Shown here: in pieces, positions 16,386 to 24,776 of the stretch
Layout: each line of letters starts with the position of its first letter
How positions within the stretch are numbered: the first letter of the stretch is position 1
DNA from: Tropicibacter sp. R16_0
GTDB taxonomy: Bacteria; Pseudomonadota; Alphaproteobacteria; Rhodobacterales; Rhodobacteraceae
Assembly: GCF_017743935.1 (NCBI RefSeq)
Contig: NZ_JAGHRE010000001.1
Span: 231,683-295,682 of the forward strand
Reading direction: 5' to 3'
Length of the DNA stretch: 64,000 nucleotides
Made by a program: the position numbers and the translations under genes
The notes under the pieces: model-generated
Database searches by the model: none
Seen by the model: only the letters and a program-made list of their open reading frames with translations
What the model was told of the DNA's origin: nothing

Positions 16386-16417
16386 AAAACAGCCAGCAGT
16401 GATCTGCTGGCTGTTTT
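16386..16417. terminator. Bidirectional rho-independent terminator
   Basis: A perfect 14-bp stem, AAAACAGCCAGCAG pairing with CTGCTGGCTGTTTT, with a TGAT loop. A-rich DNA precedes it and T-rich DNA follows, so it can end both the plus-strand transporter operon and the minus-strand TetR gene at 16436. Confidence 0.9.
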
Positions 16418-16435
16418 GCGTTTAGAAGTGTGAAA

Positions 16436-17026
16436 TCAGCTCGTTTCGCGCAGAGAATTGGCTAGCCGCAATGACGCAAAGTAGGATGAATAGGCCCAAT
16501 CCGAGGGTGGCGATAGCGGCGAAAGAGAATCCATTGTCAGATAGAGCCCAATGACGCCCTGCGCGACGATATCGCATTCTGCCTTGGTTGCATTTGGGTT
16601 GTTGCGCTGCATGACTTCGCTGGCCAAGTCAAAGAACGATTGCATGGTAGCAATCAATTCCTGACGAAGGCCGGGGTAGTTGTCTGCGGAATGGCTTAGG
16701 GATTGAAAGACGATGTTCAGGCGCGGATCCGTTTCGCTTTCCGGTGCGTACAGCGCGTCAATGAAGTCTTTCGCCGTTGGGTACCCTTCGAGTGCCGCGC
16801 GCATGTCCTCAACCGACGCGTTGATTTCGGTGATCACATGTTCAGACAGCGCTTTGACCATGTCATCGCGATTGCCAAGGTGATGTCGGATCAACGGGCG
16901 CTTCAATCCGGCTTCTGCGGCGATACGTTCCAGTGTGGCGCCCTCTATGCCGTACTTGGACGCACAGGTCAGAAAGGCATCCAGAACCTCAGCCTTGCGC
17001 TGTTTTTGAACTGACGGTCGCCCCAT
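16436..17026 (-). CDS. TetR-family transcriptional regulator
   Basis: This 196-residue protein has an N-terminal helix-turn-helix (ATLERIAAEAGLKRPLIRHH, about residues 31-50) and a helical C-terminal ligand domain. It is encoded on the opposite strand to the transporter operon it follows. A different dyad (CAGTAGT-N9-ACTACTG) sits 35 bases upstream of the start and is probably its own operator, so it need not be the factor reading the five-copy palindrome. The effector is unknown. Confidence 0.9.
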   Translation of the reverse strand: MGRPSVQKQRKAEVLDAFLTCASKYGIEGATLERIAAEAGLKRPLIRHHLGNRDDMVKALSEHVITEINASVEDMRAALEGYPTAKDFIDALYAPESETDPRLNIVFQSLSHSADNYPGLRQELIATMQSFFDLASEVMQRNNPNATKAECDIVAQGVIGLYLTMDSLSPLSPPSDWAYSSYFASLRLANSLRETS

Positions 17027-17061
17027 CTTTGTGAAATGCCTCTTCCAGATACTTCGTAGAT

Positions 17062-17084
17062 CAGTAGTTCAATACTGACTACTG
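17062..17084. promoter_or_regulatory. Inverted repeat upstream of TetR gene (putative autoregulatory operator)
   Basis: CAGTAGT (17062-17068), nine bases, then ACTACTG (17078-17084) form a perfect 7-bp dyad with a 23-bp span. It lies 35 bases upstream of the TetR start at 17026. It does not resemble the TTAGTGAAC palindrome found elsewhere in the window. Confidence 0.55.
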
Positions 17085-17119
17085 TCGCGTTCAATACTCA
17101 CCAATTGACACGATCACAG

Positions 17120-18091
17120 CTAATTTTCGACTTTCATCAAGCCTGTCAAGACAAACTCGTGCAGCGCGGTTTTGACCTCATCGACGGGAAAATGTCCGAT
17201 GCTCCAGTGTCGGAGCGCCCAAACCGTGCACAGGAAATAGATGAAATTGGACAGAAGTTCGGTGTTCACGGGGCGAAAGAAACCCTTGTCCACACCGTCG
17301 TCGATGATGGCCTGCCAGCGGCGCATAAAGTCGCGTTCCGTGTCGAACACCTTCATCCTGTTTTCAGCGCTGAGCGACCGGGTCTCGGAGTATACCAGAT
17401 TGATGTATTTCCGATTGTCCCCGATGTAGTCGATGTATTTGTCCACCGCTTGGATCAGGTTTTCTTCAGGGCTGCCAGAATTGAATTCCTGGTTGTCGAA
17501 GAATGTGAACATGCCCTGCATGTTCACTGTCATGATCAGGTAAAGGATATCGTCCTTGTCTTTGATGTACTTGTACATCAACGGTACCGAAAGACCGGCT
17601 TCGCGGGCAATTTCACGCATTGTCGAGTTGCCAAAGCCGTGGCGCGCAATGACCTTGCACGCTCCTTCAAAGATCTGCAAACGACGCATCTCGGCGGTGC
17701 TGGAAAGCGAGTCCTTGCCTGTAGTGGCGCGTTTCTCAGCCTTTTCCGCATCAGTGGCCTGATCCTGAGCTTCGGGCTCTTTGACCTGGAATACACACAG
17801 CGCCTCGGCCACGTTGCGCTTTTTTGATGACCCTTCCGCAAGTTGGGACAAGATCACCCGACACACCTGCTGATCCGAGCCTTTGGCCGACAGACGCGTG
17901 GATTTTGCAACCAGTGATTCCCCCGACGGCGGGGCCAAAGTGGACACCGTGCTTGTGATCAAATGCAGTTCACCCTCACAGTCACGCTCCAACTCGTGAC
18001 GTGCGGCTTCGAGGGCCAGAGACGAGAAAGCGCTGTCGCTTTGTTTTTTCTTTATGAAATCAGCCATTTGAGCTGATGAATACGAGTGCAT
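17120..18091 (-). CDS. Long TetR-family regulator with N-terminal extension
   Basis: This 323-residue protein carries a clear TetR helix-turn-helix (NSTMREIAREAGLSVPLMYKYI, about residues 155-177) and a C-terminal ligand domain. It is preceded by roughly 135 residues of Ser-, Lys- and Glu-rich sequence that most TetR proteins (190-220 residues) lack. The extension contains VCRVILSQLAEGSSKKRNVA and a charged stretch, with no domain I recognise. The ATG at 18089-18091 has GAGG seven bases upstream; a TTG four codons earlier and an ATG eight codons later are alternatives. Operator copy 2 lies about 90 bases upstream, suggesting autoregulation. This is the best candidate for the regulator of region B. 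Confidence 0.85.
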   Translation of the reverse strand: MHSYSSAQMADFIKKKQSDSAFSSLALEAARHELERDCEGELHLITSTVSTLAPPSGESLVAKSTRLSAKGSDQQVCRVILSQLAEGSSKKRNVAEALCVFQVKEPEAQDQATDAEKAEKRATTGKDSLSSTAEMRRLQIFEGACKVIARHGFGNSTMREIAREAGLSVPLMYKYIKDKDDILYLIMTVNMQGMFTFFDNQEFNSGSPEENLIQAVDKYIDYIGDNRKYINLVYSETRSLSAENRMKVFDTERDFMRRWQAIIDDGVDKGFFRPVNTELLSNFIYFLCTVWALRHWSIGHFPVDEVKTALHEFVLTGLMKVEN

Positions 18092-18180
18092 TCCTGGCCT
18101 CAAGTTCCCTTACGTTTGATGCATACGATGCGTTCCGCAGCGGTGGTTGTCCAGCAACATTCCGTCCGTTATCAAGAAAA

Positions 18181-18198
18181 GAAGTGATCGTTCACTAA
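18181..18198. promoter_or_regulatory. Palindromic operator copy 2 (TetR gene side)
   Basis: GAAGTGATCGTTCACTAA; the right half GTTCACTAA is a perfect half-site. It lies in the 223-base divergent gap between the long TetR gene (minus strand) and the luciferase-type monooxygenase gene (plus strand), on the TetR side. Confidence 0.72.
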
Positions 18199-18280
18199 AT
18201 TGCATGACGAAAGGTCATTTCTAAACCTCTGTAACATATCAACAAAATTTGTTTGACGACACCGCGTTTTCAGGTGAAAG

Positions 18281-18298
18281 TTAGTGAACGTTCATTAT
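18281..18298. promoter_or_regulatory. Palindromic operator copy 3 (monooxygenase gene side)
   Basis: TTAGTGAACGTTCATTAT; the left half is a perfect TTAGTGAAC and the core TGAACGTTCA is a perfect palindrome. It ends 16 bases before the ATG of the monooxygenase gene, a position where a bound repressor would block initiation. Confidence 0.78.
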
Positions 18299-18314
18299 TG
18301 CGGGGAAGCACGCC

Positions 18315-19448
18315 ATGAAATTCAAGATTCTTGCCATCCCGTTCGCTCGGCAACATGGCGAAGACGCCCAACTTGCCGGTCGCGACCCGGGTCGGTTCAA
18401 CAAGATGATGCATACGCTGCGGGACCAGATGGTTCTGGCCGAAGAGCTGGGATACGACGGGTTCTGCCTGACCGAGCACCACATGCAGGTCGAAGGGGTG
18501 GAGTGCACCACCAACCCGCTGTTCTGGAACATGTACATTGCGCAGCACACCAAGAACTTCAAAGTTGGTCAGCTGGGCATGAACTTGACCGCGATGAACC
18601 CGATCACCACAGCGGAAAACATCGCGATGCTGGACCACATGACCGGTGGTCGTGTGTTTGCGGGTTTCTCGCGTGGTAACACCCCGCGCTGGACCGCGAC
18701 CATGGGTCAGCACATCGACATCACCTCGGCGGAATCGGATAAGTCCGAAGCTGACCAGCGCAACCGCCGTGCGATGTACGAGAACTGGCGCCTGATCAAA
18801 TCGCTGTGGACAGATGACTTGACCGAGCATCAGGGGGAATTCTGGAACTTCCCGTCGAATGTGGAATGGGAATTCAACCCCACCAAACTCTGGGGCGGCG
18901 ACAACCCGGTTGATCAGAACAAGATCCTGCGCAAATCAGGCATCGTGCCGCGCCCGCTGCAAAAACCGCACCCCAAGGTCTACGCGCCCTTCTCCTACTC
19001 GATGGAAACCGCGCGTTTCTGGGCTTCGGAAGGCGCGAAGATGGTGTCCTTCGTGACTGCCGACAAAGAAGAGTTCATGCCTGTGATCTTGGAGCAGTGC
19101 TTGGCGGCGGCCCATGAGAACGGGTTGAAAGAGACCACCAACAACGACGTCCTGGCCTTGGGTGCGCATCTGATGATGGGCAAGACGCCGGCCAAGACCA
19201 AAGAATATCGCGGCATGTTCGACACCCTGTGGAAGCAGGCTTATGACGCGCCGCCCTATCACGTGCCGCTTGGCCGGGTCTGGGATGGCTCGCGCCAGCA
19301 GGTTCTGGATCAGGTCTGTGAACTGGCCGAACGCTACCAGATCGATGAGTTCTTTGTCTGGCACCACGTCAACTACTTCGGTGACGAGATCGAGCAAGAG
19401 GCTCTGATCGAGTTTGCCGAAGGAGTCATCAAGCACGTCAACGGCTGA
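18315..19448 (+). CDS. LLM-class (luciferase-like) flavin-dependent monooxygenase
   Basis: This 377-residue protein belongs to the bacterial-luciferase/alkanal monooxygenase family, which uses reduced FMN and oxygen to oxidise aldehydes, ketones, sulfonates or heterocycles. Visible signatures are LAEELGYDGFCLTEHHMQ near residues 40-57 and DHMTGGRVFAGFSRGNTPRW near 110-130. These enzymes need a separate flavin reductase, and one is encoded 50 bases downstream. It is the first gene of a long catabolic operon and sits directly behind operator copy 3. The substrate is not deducible; the following amidase and beta-oxidation genes suggest its product ends as an acid or amide. Confidence 0.9.
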   Translation: MKFKILAIPFARQHGEDAQLAGRDPGRFNKMMHTLRDQMVLAEELGYDGFCLTEHHMQVEGVECTTNPLFWNMYIAQHTKNFKVGQLGMNLTAMNPITTAENIAMLDHMTGGRVFAGFSRGNTPRWTATMGQHIDITSAESDKSEADQRNRRAMYENWRLIKSLWTDDLTEHQGEFWNFPSNVEWEFNPTKLWGGDNPVDQNKILRKSGIVPRPLQKPHPKVYAPFSYSMETARFWASEGAKMVSFVTADKEEFMPVILEQCLAAAHENGLKETTNNDVLALGAHLMMGKTPAKTKEYRGMFDTLWKQAYDAPPYHVPLGRVWDGSRQQVLDQVCELAERYQIDEFFVWHHVNYFGDEIEQEALIEFAEGVIKHVNG

Positions 19449-19455
19449 TCGCCAC

Positions 19456-19477
19456 GGCCGGGCCTTCAGGCCCGGCC
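19456..19477 (+). other. Perfect GC-rich hairpin between monooxygenase and flavin reductase genes
   Basis: GGCCGGGCCT and AGGCCCGGCC pair over 10 bp around a two-base centre. No T-run follows and the downstream gene starts 21 bases later, so it is more likely an mRNA-stability or processing element than a terminator. Confidence 0.55.
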
Positions 19478-19498
19478 CCCACGACAGAGGAGGTCGCC

Positions 19499-19999
19499 AT
19501 GACCCAAGACAACACGCAAGAGCTGTTCAAGCAGGGCATGCAACTGCTGGCGGCCTCGACCACCATCATCACGTCCGAGCATGAGGGCGCGCGCGCCGGG
19601 ATGGCCGCCACGGCTGTCACCTCGCTGGCGGCAGACCCGCCATCGCTGCTGATTTGCACCAACCGAACCGCACGCACATTCGACTACATCATGGGCTCGG
19701 GCAAGTTCGCCGTGAATGTGGTGCCTGACAGCCTGACGGATGTGGTCGGTGCGTTTTCCTCGAAAGAGGACAAGGAAAAGCAGTTCCAGATGGCCGGCAC
19801 CTGGGACCGGTCGGCCAGTGGCCTGCCGATCCTGAAAGAGGCGGTGGCGTCGTTTGAATGCTCCGTCAGCGAATGGACGGATGCGCACACGCACCGGGTC
19901 TTCTTTGGCTTGGTTGATGCAGTGCACCTGAACCCACAAGCCTCGGCGCTGATCTATGCGCAGCGCGGCTTTTACAAACTCGCGCCGGTGGCGGCGTAA
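19499..19999 (+). CDS. Flavin reductase family protein
   Basis: This 166-residue protein matches the FMN-binding split-barrel flavin reductases. It has AGMAATAVTSLAADPPSLLI near residues 31-50, CTNRTARTFDYI, and GKFAVNVV. Such enzymes supply reduced FMN to a partner oxygenase, here almost certainly the upstream LLM monooxygenase. An AGAGGAGG ribosome site precedes the ATG. The 50-base gap to the monooxygenase gene holds only a strong hairpin, which may set the ratio of the two proteins. Confidence 0.9.
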   Translation: MTQDNTQELFKQGMQLLAASTTIITSEHEGARAGMAATAVTSLAADPPSLLICTNRTARTFDYIMGSGKFAVNVVPDSLTDVVGAFSSKEDKEKQFQMAGTWDRSASGLPILKEAVASFECSVSEWTDAHTHRVFFGLVDAVHLNPQASALIYAQRGFYKLAPVAA

Positions 20000-20016
20000 C
20001 CCCGTTGGAGGACAAG

Positions 20017-20394
20017 ATGGCGGATATCGCAACACTCGAAGCCATGATGCAGGACTATATGATCGGCCTGCACGAAGGGGACGTCGCTGCAATCGACAAA
20101 CAGTTCCTGCCCGAATGTGACCTGTGCTGTGCCAACGATGATGGCACGTACATCCACATGACGCTGCAGCAGTACAAGGATCTGGTCGCAGGCCGCAAAT
20201 GCCCCAAGGAGCAGGGCTATCCTGTCTATGGCCACGTGGTTCACATCGACCAGTCGGGCCCCAACACGGCGTTCGTGAAAATCGACTGCGCGGTGCAGCC
20301 CAAATACTTCATCGACTATCTGTCGCTGATCAAGACCAACGGCGAATGGAAAATCGCCTCCAAGGTCTATTACGTGAAGAAGTACGAAGAGTAA
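20017..20394 (+). CDS. NTF2/SnoaL-like small protein
   Basis: This 125-residue protein has the length and pattern of the nuclear transport factor 2-like fold: helix-rich start (LEAMMQDYMIGLHEGDVAAI), a middle strand region (YPVYGHVVHIDQSGPNTAFV) and the closing SLIKTNGEWKIASKVYYVKK. Members act as small isomerases, hydrolases or binding proteins. The ATG follows TTGGAGGACAAG, a clear ribosome site, 17 bases after the reductase gene. It lies within the monooxygenase operon, so it may process the oxygenation product. The specific role is unknown. Confidence 0.82.
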   Translation: MADIATLEAMMQDYMIGLHEGDVAAIDKQFLPECDLCCANDDGTYIHMTLQQYKDLVAGRKCPKEQGYPVYGHVVHIDQSGPNTAFVKIDCAVQPKYFIDYLSLIKTNGEWKIASKVYYVKKYEE

Positions 20395-20421
20395 CAATCC
20401 TTTAGCTTGTCCGAGACGATT

Positions 20422-21810
20422 ATGACCGTGTCCGTGTCCCATCTATCTGCGGTCGAAATGACCGACCTGTTCCGCCGCCGCGAGCTGTCCCCGGTTGAGG
20501 CCCTGACAGCAACGCTGGCCCGGATCGAAGAGGTCAACCCAAAGATCAACGCGATCTATCATGTGGATCGTGATGGGGCATTGGCACAGGCAAAGGCATC
20601 CGAACTCCGTTGGCGTGACGGCGCGCCCTTGGGTTGGCTCGATGGGGTGCCAACCACGATCAAGGACGCGCTGGAAACCAACGGAATGTCGGCCCATCGT
20701 GGGTCGGCCGCCGGCAGCGGGGTGGTCCACTCCTCCGATCACCCCACTGTCGCAAGAATGCGCGACAGCGGCGCTGTCATCGTCGGCAAGAACACCATGT
20801 GCGACTACGGCATCCTAGCGGCTGGCGTCAGCTCGTACCACGGTGTCACCCGCAACCCTTGGGATCTGAGCAAGACCACTGGAGCATCCTCGTCGGGTGC
20901 CTCGGCCAGCGTCTGCGCCGGGATCGAGCCTGTGTCGATTGGCACTGACATCGTCGGCTCCATCCGCCTGCCAGCCTCCTACTGTGGTCTGGCGGGGCAC
21001 AAACCGTCCTATGGCCGCGTGCCCTACTACTTCCAAGGCAGCCCCGCTTTGGTCGCGGGTCCCTTGGCCCGCTCGATCACCGACGTGGCGCTGCACATGA
21101 ATGTGCTGACCGGCGCGGACGCGCGTGATTTCTCGGCCTTGCCGCGCGACGGTGTGGATTATGTCGCGGAACTCGACCGCTTTGATCCTGCGGGCAAACG
21201 TGCGCTGGTGATCACCGAGCTTGGTATTGGCGAGCCGGTCGCTCAAGACGTGGCCAACGCCATCATCCGAGCGGGCGAGACATTGCGCGGGCAGGGGGTC
21301 CATGTCGATCGCCTCGATACCGTTCCATTCGAGCGAGGCGAATGGGAACCTGCGGAACTCTTCTACATGGTCCGCACTCTGAGCGAATTGAGCCAGCATC
21401 CTGACGCAGAGCAGCGCAAGACGCCGGTGATCTATGATTGGAGCCGCCGCGCACTTGGCCTGAGCGCGCTGGATCACCACGCCAATTTCGTCGCTACGCA
21501 AATGCTGCGCGAACGCACACTGAACCTGATCAAAGGTTATGATTTCCTGATCCTACCCTCGACCCCCGACACCGCCTTTGATGCCGAGCTGCCTGGCTCG
21601 GACCCGACCCGCATCTTTGAAAGCTGGGCCAATACGTTCCTGTTCAACCTGACCGAACAACCCGGATCGAACGTACCGATGGGGCTGGATCGCAACGGTC
21701 TGCCCATCGGTGTGCAGATCATCGGACAACGGTACGACGACGTGGGTGTCTTGGGCTTGAGCCATGTTCTGGAACAAGCCGTCGGACGCCTGACGCCCCC
21801 ACAACTCTGA
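20422..21810 (+). CDS. Amidase (amidase signature family)
   Basis: This 462-residue amide hydrolase has a Ser-cisSer-Lys catalytic pattern: Lys at about residue 81 (VPTTIKDAL), the Ser-rich loop TTGASSSGASAS at about 152-163, and nucleophile Ser at about 180 in GTDIVGSIRLPA. The usual double Gly before the nucleophile is Val-Gly here, and GGSSGG is GASSSG, so it is a divergent member. The start is uncertain; I prefer the ATG at 20422, and a TTG at 20407 is also possible, neither with a good ribosome site. It would release ammonia or an amine from an amide in the pathway begun by the monooxygenase. Confidence 0.88.
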   Translation: MTVSVSHLSAVEMTDLFRRRELSPVEALTATLARIEEVNPKINAIYHVDRDGALAQAKASELRWRDGAPLGWLDGVPTTIKDALETNGMSAHRGSAAGSGVVHSSDHPTVARMRDSGAVIVGKNTMCDYGILAAGVSSYHGVTRNPWDLSKTTGASSSGASASVCAGIEPVSIGTDIVGSIRLPASYCGLAGHKPSYGRVPYYFQGSPALVAGPLARSITDVALHMNVLTGADARDFSALPRDGVDYVAELDRFDPAGKRALVITELGIGEPVAQDVANAIIRAGETLRGQGVHVDRLDTVPFERGEWEPAELFYMVRTLSELSQHPDAEQRKTPVIYDWSRRALGLSALDHHANFVATQMLRERTLNLIKGYDFLILPSTPDTAFDAELPGSDPTRIFESWANTFLFNLTEQPGSNVPMGLDRNGLPIGVQIIGQRYDDVGVLGLSHVLEQAVGRLTPPQL

Positions 21811-21885
21811 ACCCTATCAAACCTTGAACATCCACCTGCCGGGTGGGGGGAGACCCCCCGGCGGTTCAATACTGGAGGACACCCC

Positions 21886-23529
21886 ATGGCCAAACAGACC
21901 ATCCCCGGCCAGATCATGACCATGCCGCTGACCGTGACGAGCATCTTTCGTCACGCCATGCGCGCCCACCCCGAGGCCGAGATTGTCTGGCGCAACTCCG
22001 ACATGTCGATCGATCGCCACAGCTTTGCCGACATGGGTCGCCGCACGCAGCAGCTGGCGCATGCGTTGACCGAACTGGGCGTTGGTGCCGGTGACCGCGT
22101 TGCGACACTGGCCTGGAACAACGCGCAGCACTTGGAACTCTACTACGCCCTGGCCTGCATTGGTGCGATCTGCCACACGATCAACCCGCGTCTGCACCCC
22201 GATCAGATCGCCTTTATCGTGAACGACGCGGAAGACACGCATCTGTTCTTTGACACCACCTTTGCGCCGCTTATCGATGCGGTTTCCAGCCATTGCCCTA
22301 CCGTGCAGGGCTGGTACAGCCTGACCGGCCCGGATCGCATCCCTGAGATGAAGACCGAGGTCAGCGACTATGAGAGCCTGATCGCTGGTAAGCCGGAGGT
22401 CTTTGACTGGCCCGAGATCGACGAAAACGCCGCCATGGCGCTCTGCTATACATCGGGCACCACCGGCAACCCCAAGGGCGTTCTGTACTCTCACCGTGGC
22501 ACCGTGCTGCACGCCATGGGCGTGTCGGGTGGCGACTGGCTGGCACTTAGCTCGCGTGACGCAACGCTGCCGGTTGTGCCAATGTTCCACGCCTGCGCCT
22601 GGGGCATTCCCTATGCGGCGTTGATGAACGGTTCCAAACTGGTTCTGCCAGGGCCAGGCATGGACCCCGCACCGCTGCAAGAGCTGATGGACGGTGAAGA
22701 GGTCACCATGATCTCGGGTGTGCCGACCGTCTGGCTGGGCCTGTATGAATACCTCGATCAGCGCGGCGAAAAGCTCAAAACCGTCAAGCGCGCGATGATG
22801 GGCGGTTCGGCTGCACCGCTGTCCCTGATCGAAAAGATCGAAAAGGACCACGGGACCGAGGTTGTCCACGGCTGGGGCATGACCGAGCTGTCGCCGGTGG
22901 GCTCGCTGGCCGTACTCAAGCGTGGTGAGGACAAGCTGCCCATCGATGAGCGTTTGCAGATCAAGACCAAGCAGGGCCGGGCGCTCTATGGCGTCGAGAT
23001 GCGCATCGTCAACGACGAAGGCGAGCGTCTGCCCGATGACGGCCAGGCTTCGGGCATGTTGCAGGTGCGTGGCCACTGGGTCGCCTCCAGCTATTGGGGC
23101 GGGGCGGGTGCCGATGCCTTTACCGAAGACGGCTGGTTCTCGACCGGCGACGTCGCTGCCATCGACGAAAAGGGCTATCTGCGCCTCACTGACCGCACCA
23201 AGGACGTGATAAAGTCGGGTGGTGAATGGATTTCCTCGATCGATCTGGAAAACATCGCCATGAGCCACGGTGACGTGCTCGAAGCTGCTTGTATCGCTGC
23301 CAAACACCGTAAGTGGGATGAGCGTCCGCTGATCGTTGCGGTCAAGCGCGAAGGCTCGGACGTAACGCGCGAGGATGTGCTAGCGCTCTATGATGGTCAG
23401 ATCGCCAAGTGGTGGACGCCTGATGATGTGGTGTTCCAGGCTGAGCTGCCGCACACCGCGACCGGCAAGGTCTCCAAGCTGCACCTGCGTGAGCAATACG
23501 CAGACTACAAGCTGCCCACCGACAACTAA
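21886..23529 (+). CDS. Acyl-CoA ligase (long-chain FadD / DmdB-like)
   Basis: This 547-residue AMP-forming ligase activates a carboxylic acid with ATP and CoA. The P-loop motif LCYTSGTTGNPKG lies near residues 186-198. The motifs GWGMTELSP, GWFSTGDVAAID and the C-terminal DVIKSGGEWIS and TGKVSKL (catalytic Lys) are all present. Its length and N-terminus resemble the medium-chain ligases that include methylthiopropionyl-CoA ligase DmdB. A GGAGGAC site precedes the ATG. The thiolase, FadN-type and dehydrogenase genes that follow make a complete beta-oxidation set. A terminator follows the gene, so downstream genes may have partly separate control. Confidence 0.92.
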   Translation: MAKQTIPGQIMTMPLTVTSIFRHAMRAHPEAEIVWRNSDMSIDRHSFADMGRRTQQLAHALTELGVGAGDRVATLAWNNAQHLELYYALACIGAICHTINPRLHPDQIAFIVNDAEDTHLFFDTTFAPLIDAVSSHCPTVQGWYSLTGPDRIPEMKTEVSDYESLIAGKPEVFDWPEIDENAAMALCYTSGTTGNPKGVLYSHRGTVLHAMGVSGGDWLALSSRDATLPVVPMFHACAWGIPYAALMNGSKLVLPGPGMDPAPLQELMDGEEVTMISGVPTVWLGLYEYLDQRGEKLKTVKRAMMGGSAAPLSLIEKIEKDHGTEVVHGWGMTELSPVGSLAVLKRGEDKLPIDERLQIKTKQGRALYGVEMRIVNDEGERLPDDGQASGMLQVRGHWVASSYWGGAGADAFTEDGWFSTGDVAAIDEKGYLRLTDRTKDVIKSGGEWISSIDLENIAMSHGDVLEAACIAAKHRKWDERPLIVAVKREGSDVTREDVLALYDGQIAKWWTPDDVVFQAELPHTATGKVSKLHLREQYADYKLPTDN

Positions 23530-23535
23530 CTGACT

Positions 23536-23559
23536 GGGGGCGCAAGACGCCCCCTTTTT
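23536..23559 (+). terminator. Rho-independent terminator after acyl-CoA ligase gene
   Basis: GGGGGCG, loop CAAGA, CGCCCCC, then TTTTT. It is only seven bases after the ligase stop codon and 33 bases before the thiolase ATG. Confidence 0.85.
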
Positions 23560-23592
23560 CCCTTCTTTCTCCTCCTCCGAAAGGAATTTCTC

Positions 23593-24774
23593 ATGCGTTC
23601 CGCTGTTATCGTCTCCACCGCCCGTACCGCCATCGGCAAAGCCTTCAAGGGCGCGTTCAACGACACTCACCCTGCCGTCTACGGCGGTCATGCCGTGGCC
23701 GAAGCGGTCAAGCGTGCAGGCGTTGATCCGTCGGAGATCGAGGATGTGATCATCGGCAACGCCGTGCCCGAAGGTGCAAACGGCGGCAACCTGGGACGTC
23801 AGATCGCGATGCGCGCTGGTCTGCCGGTGACCGCGTCGGGCGTGACCGTCAACCGCTTCTGCTCGTCCGGTTTGGAAGCACTGACCCGCGCTTGCTCGCG
23901 CGTCATGGTCGATGGCTGTGACGTGGTTGTTGGCGGCGGTGCCGAAAGCATCTCGTTGGTGATGGGCCGCGACAACACCTTCCGCCTGAAAGAGGACTGG
24001 ATCGAAAACAACATCCGCGGTTTTTACGATCCGATGATCAAGACCGCCGACACCGTGGCCGAACGCTATGGCATCAGCCGCGAGGCACAGGACGAGTTCG
24101 CTCTGCAATCGCAGCAGCGCACCGCAGCGGCTCAAGCGGCTGGCAAGTTCGATGACGAGATCGTGCCGATCACCGTCACCAAAGCCAACAAGAACAAGGA
24201 AACCGGCGAGATCACCTATGAAGAGGTCACGCTGACCCAGGACGAATGCAACCGTCCGTCGACCACGCTGGAGAGCCTGCAGGGTCTGAACCCGGTCATG
24301 GGTGAGGGCAAGTGGATCACCGCCGGCAACGCCTCGCAGCTGTCTGACGGTGGCTCGGCGCAGGTCGTGATGGAAGAGAAACTGGCCGAACAGCGTGGTC
24401 TGGAGCCTCTGGGTCGTTACGTGGGTTACGCTGTGGCTGGCTGTGAGCCCGACGAAATGGGCATTGGTCCGGTCTTTGCTGTACCGAAGCTGCTAGAACG
24501 CAACGGCCTGAAAATGGACGACATCGGCCTGTGGGAACTGAACGAAGCTTTTGCGTCGCAGGCCTTCTACTGCGCTCAGAAACTGGGTATCCCGAATGAG
24601 ATCCTGAACGTCGACGGCGGCGCGATTTCCGTAGGCCACCCCTATGGCATGTCGGGCACCCGCATGGTCGGCCACGCGCTGATCGAAGGCAAAAAGCGCG
24701 GCGCGAAATACATCGTTGCCACCATGTGCATCGGCGGTGGCATGGGCGCGGCTGGCCTATTCGAGGTCCTGTAA
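23593..24774 (+). CDS. Acetyl-CoA C-acyltransferase (thiolase)
   Basis: This 393-residue enzyme cleaves 3-ketoacyl-CoA to acetyl-CoA and a shortened acyl-CoA. The nucleophilic Cys90 ([12 protein letters not shown]), [11 protein letters not shown] with the active His, and the C-terminal Cys in [10 protein letters not shown] are all present. The length is standard. An AAAGGAATTT ribosome site precedes the ATG. It is two bases from the bifunctional enzyme gene, so the two are co-translated as the beta-oxidation core, in the order thiolase then FadN-type protein. Confidence 0.95.
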   Translation: MRSAVIVSTARTAIGKAFKGAFNDTHPAVYGGHAVAEAVKRAGVDPSEIEDVIIGNAVPEGANGGNLGRQIAMRAGLPVTASGVTVNRFCSSGLEALTRACSRVMVDGCDVVVGGGAESISLVMGRDNTFRLKEDWIENNIRGFYDPMIKTADTVAERYGISREAQDEFALQSQQRTAAAQAAGKFDDEIVPITVTKANKNKETGEITYEEVTLTQDECNRPSTTLESLQGLNPVMGEGKWITAGNASQLSDGGSAQVVMEEKLAEQRGLEPLGRYVGYAVAGCEPDEMGIGPVFAVPKLLERNGLKMDDIGLWELNEAFASQAFYCAQKLGIPNEILNVDGGAISVGHPYGMSGTRMVGHALIEGKKRGAKYIVATMCIGGGMGAAGLFEVL

Positions 24775-24776
24775 CC

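Noticed and set aside
21844-21860. GGGGGG/CCCCCC hairpin between amidase and ligase genes as a terminator
   Set aside because: It has a three-base loop, no T-run and lies directly before a gene with a good ribosome site; at most a weak structure, so not listed as a terminator.
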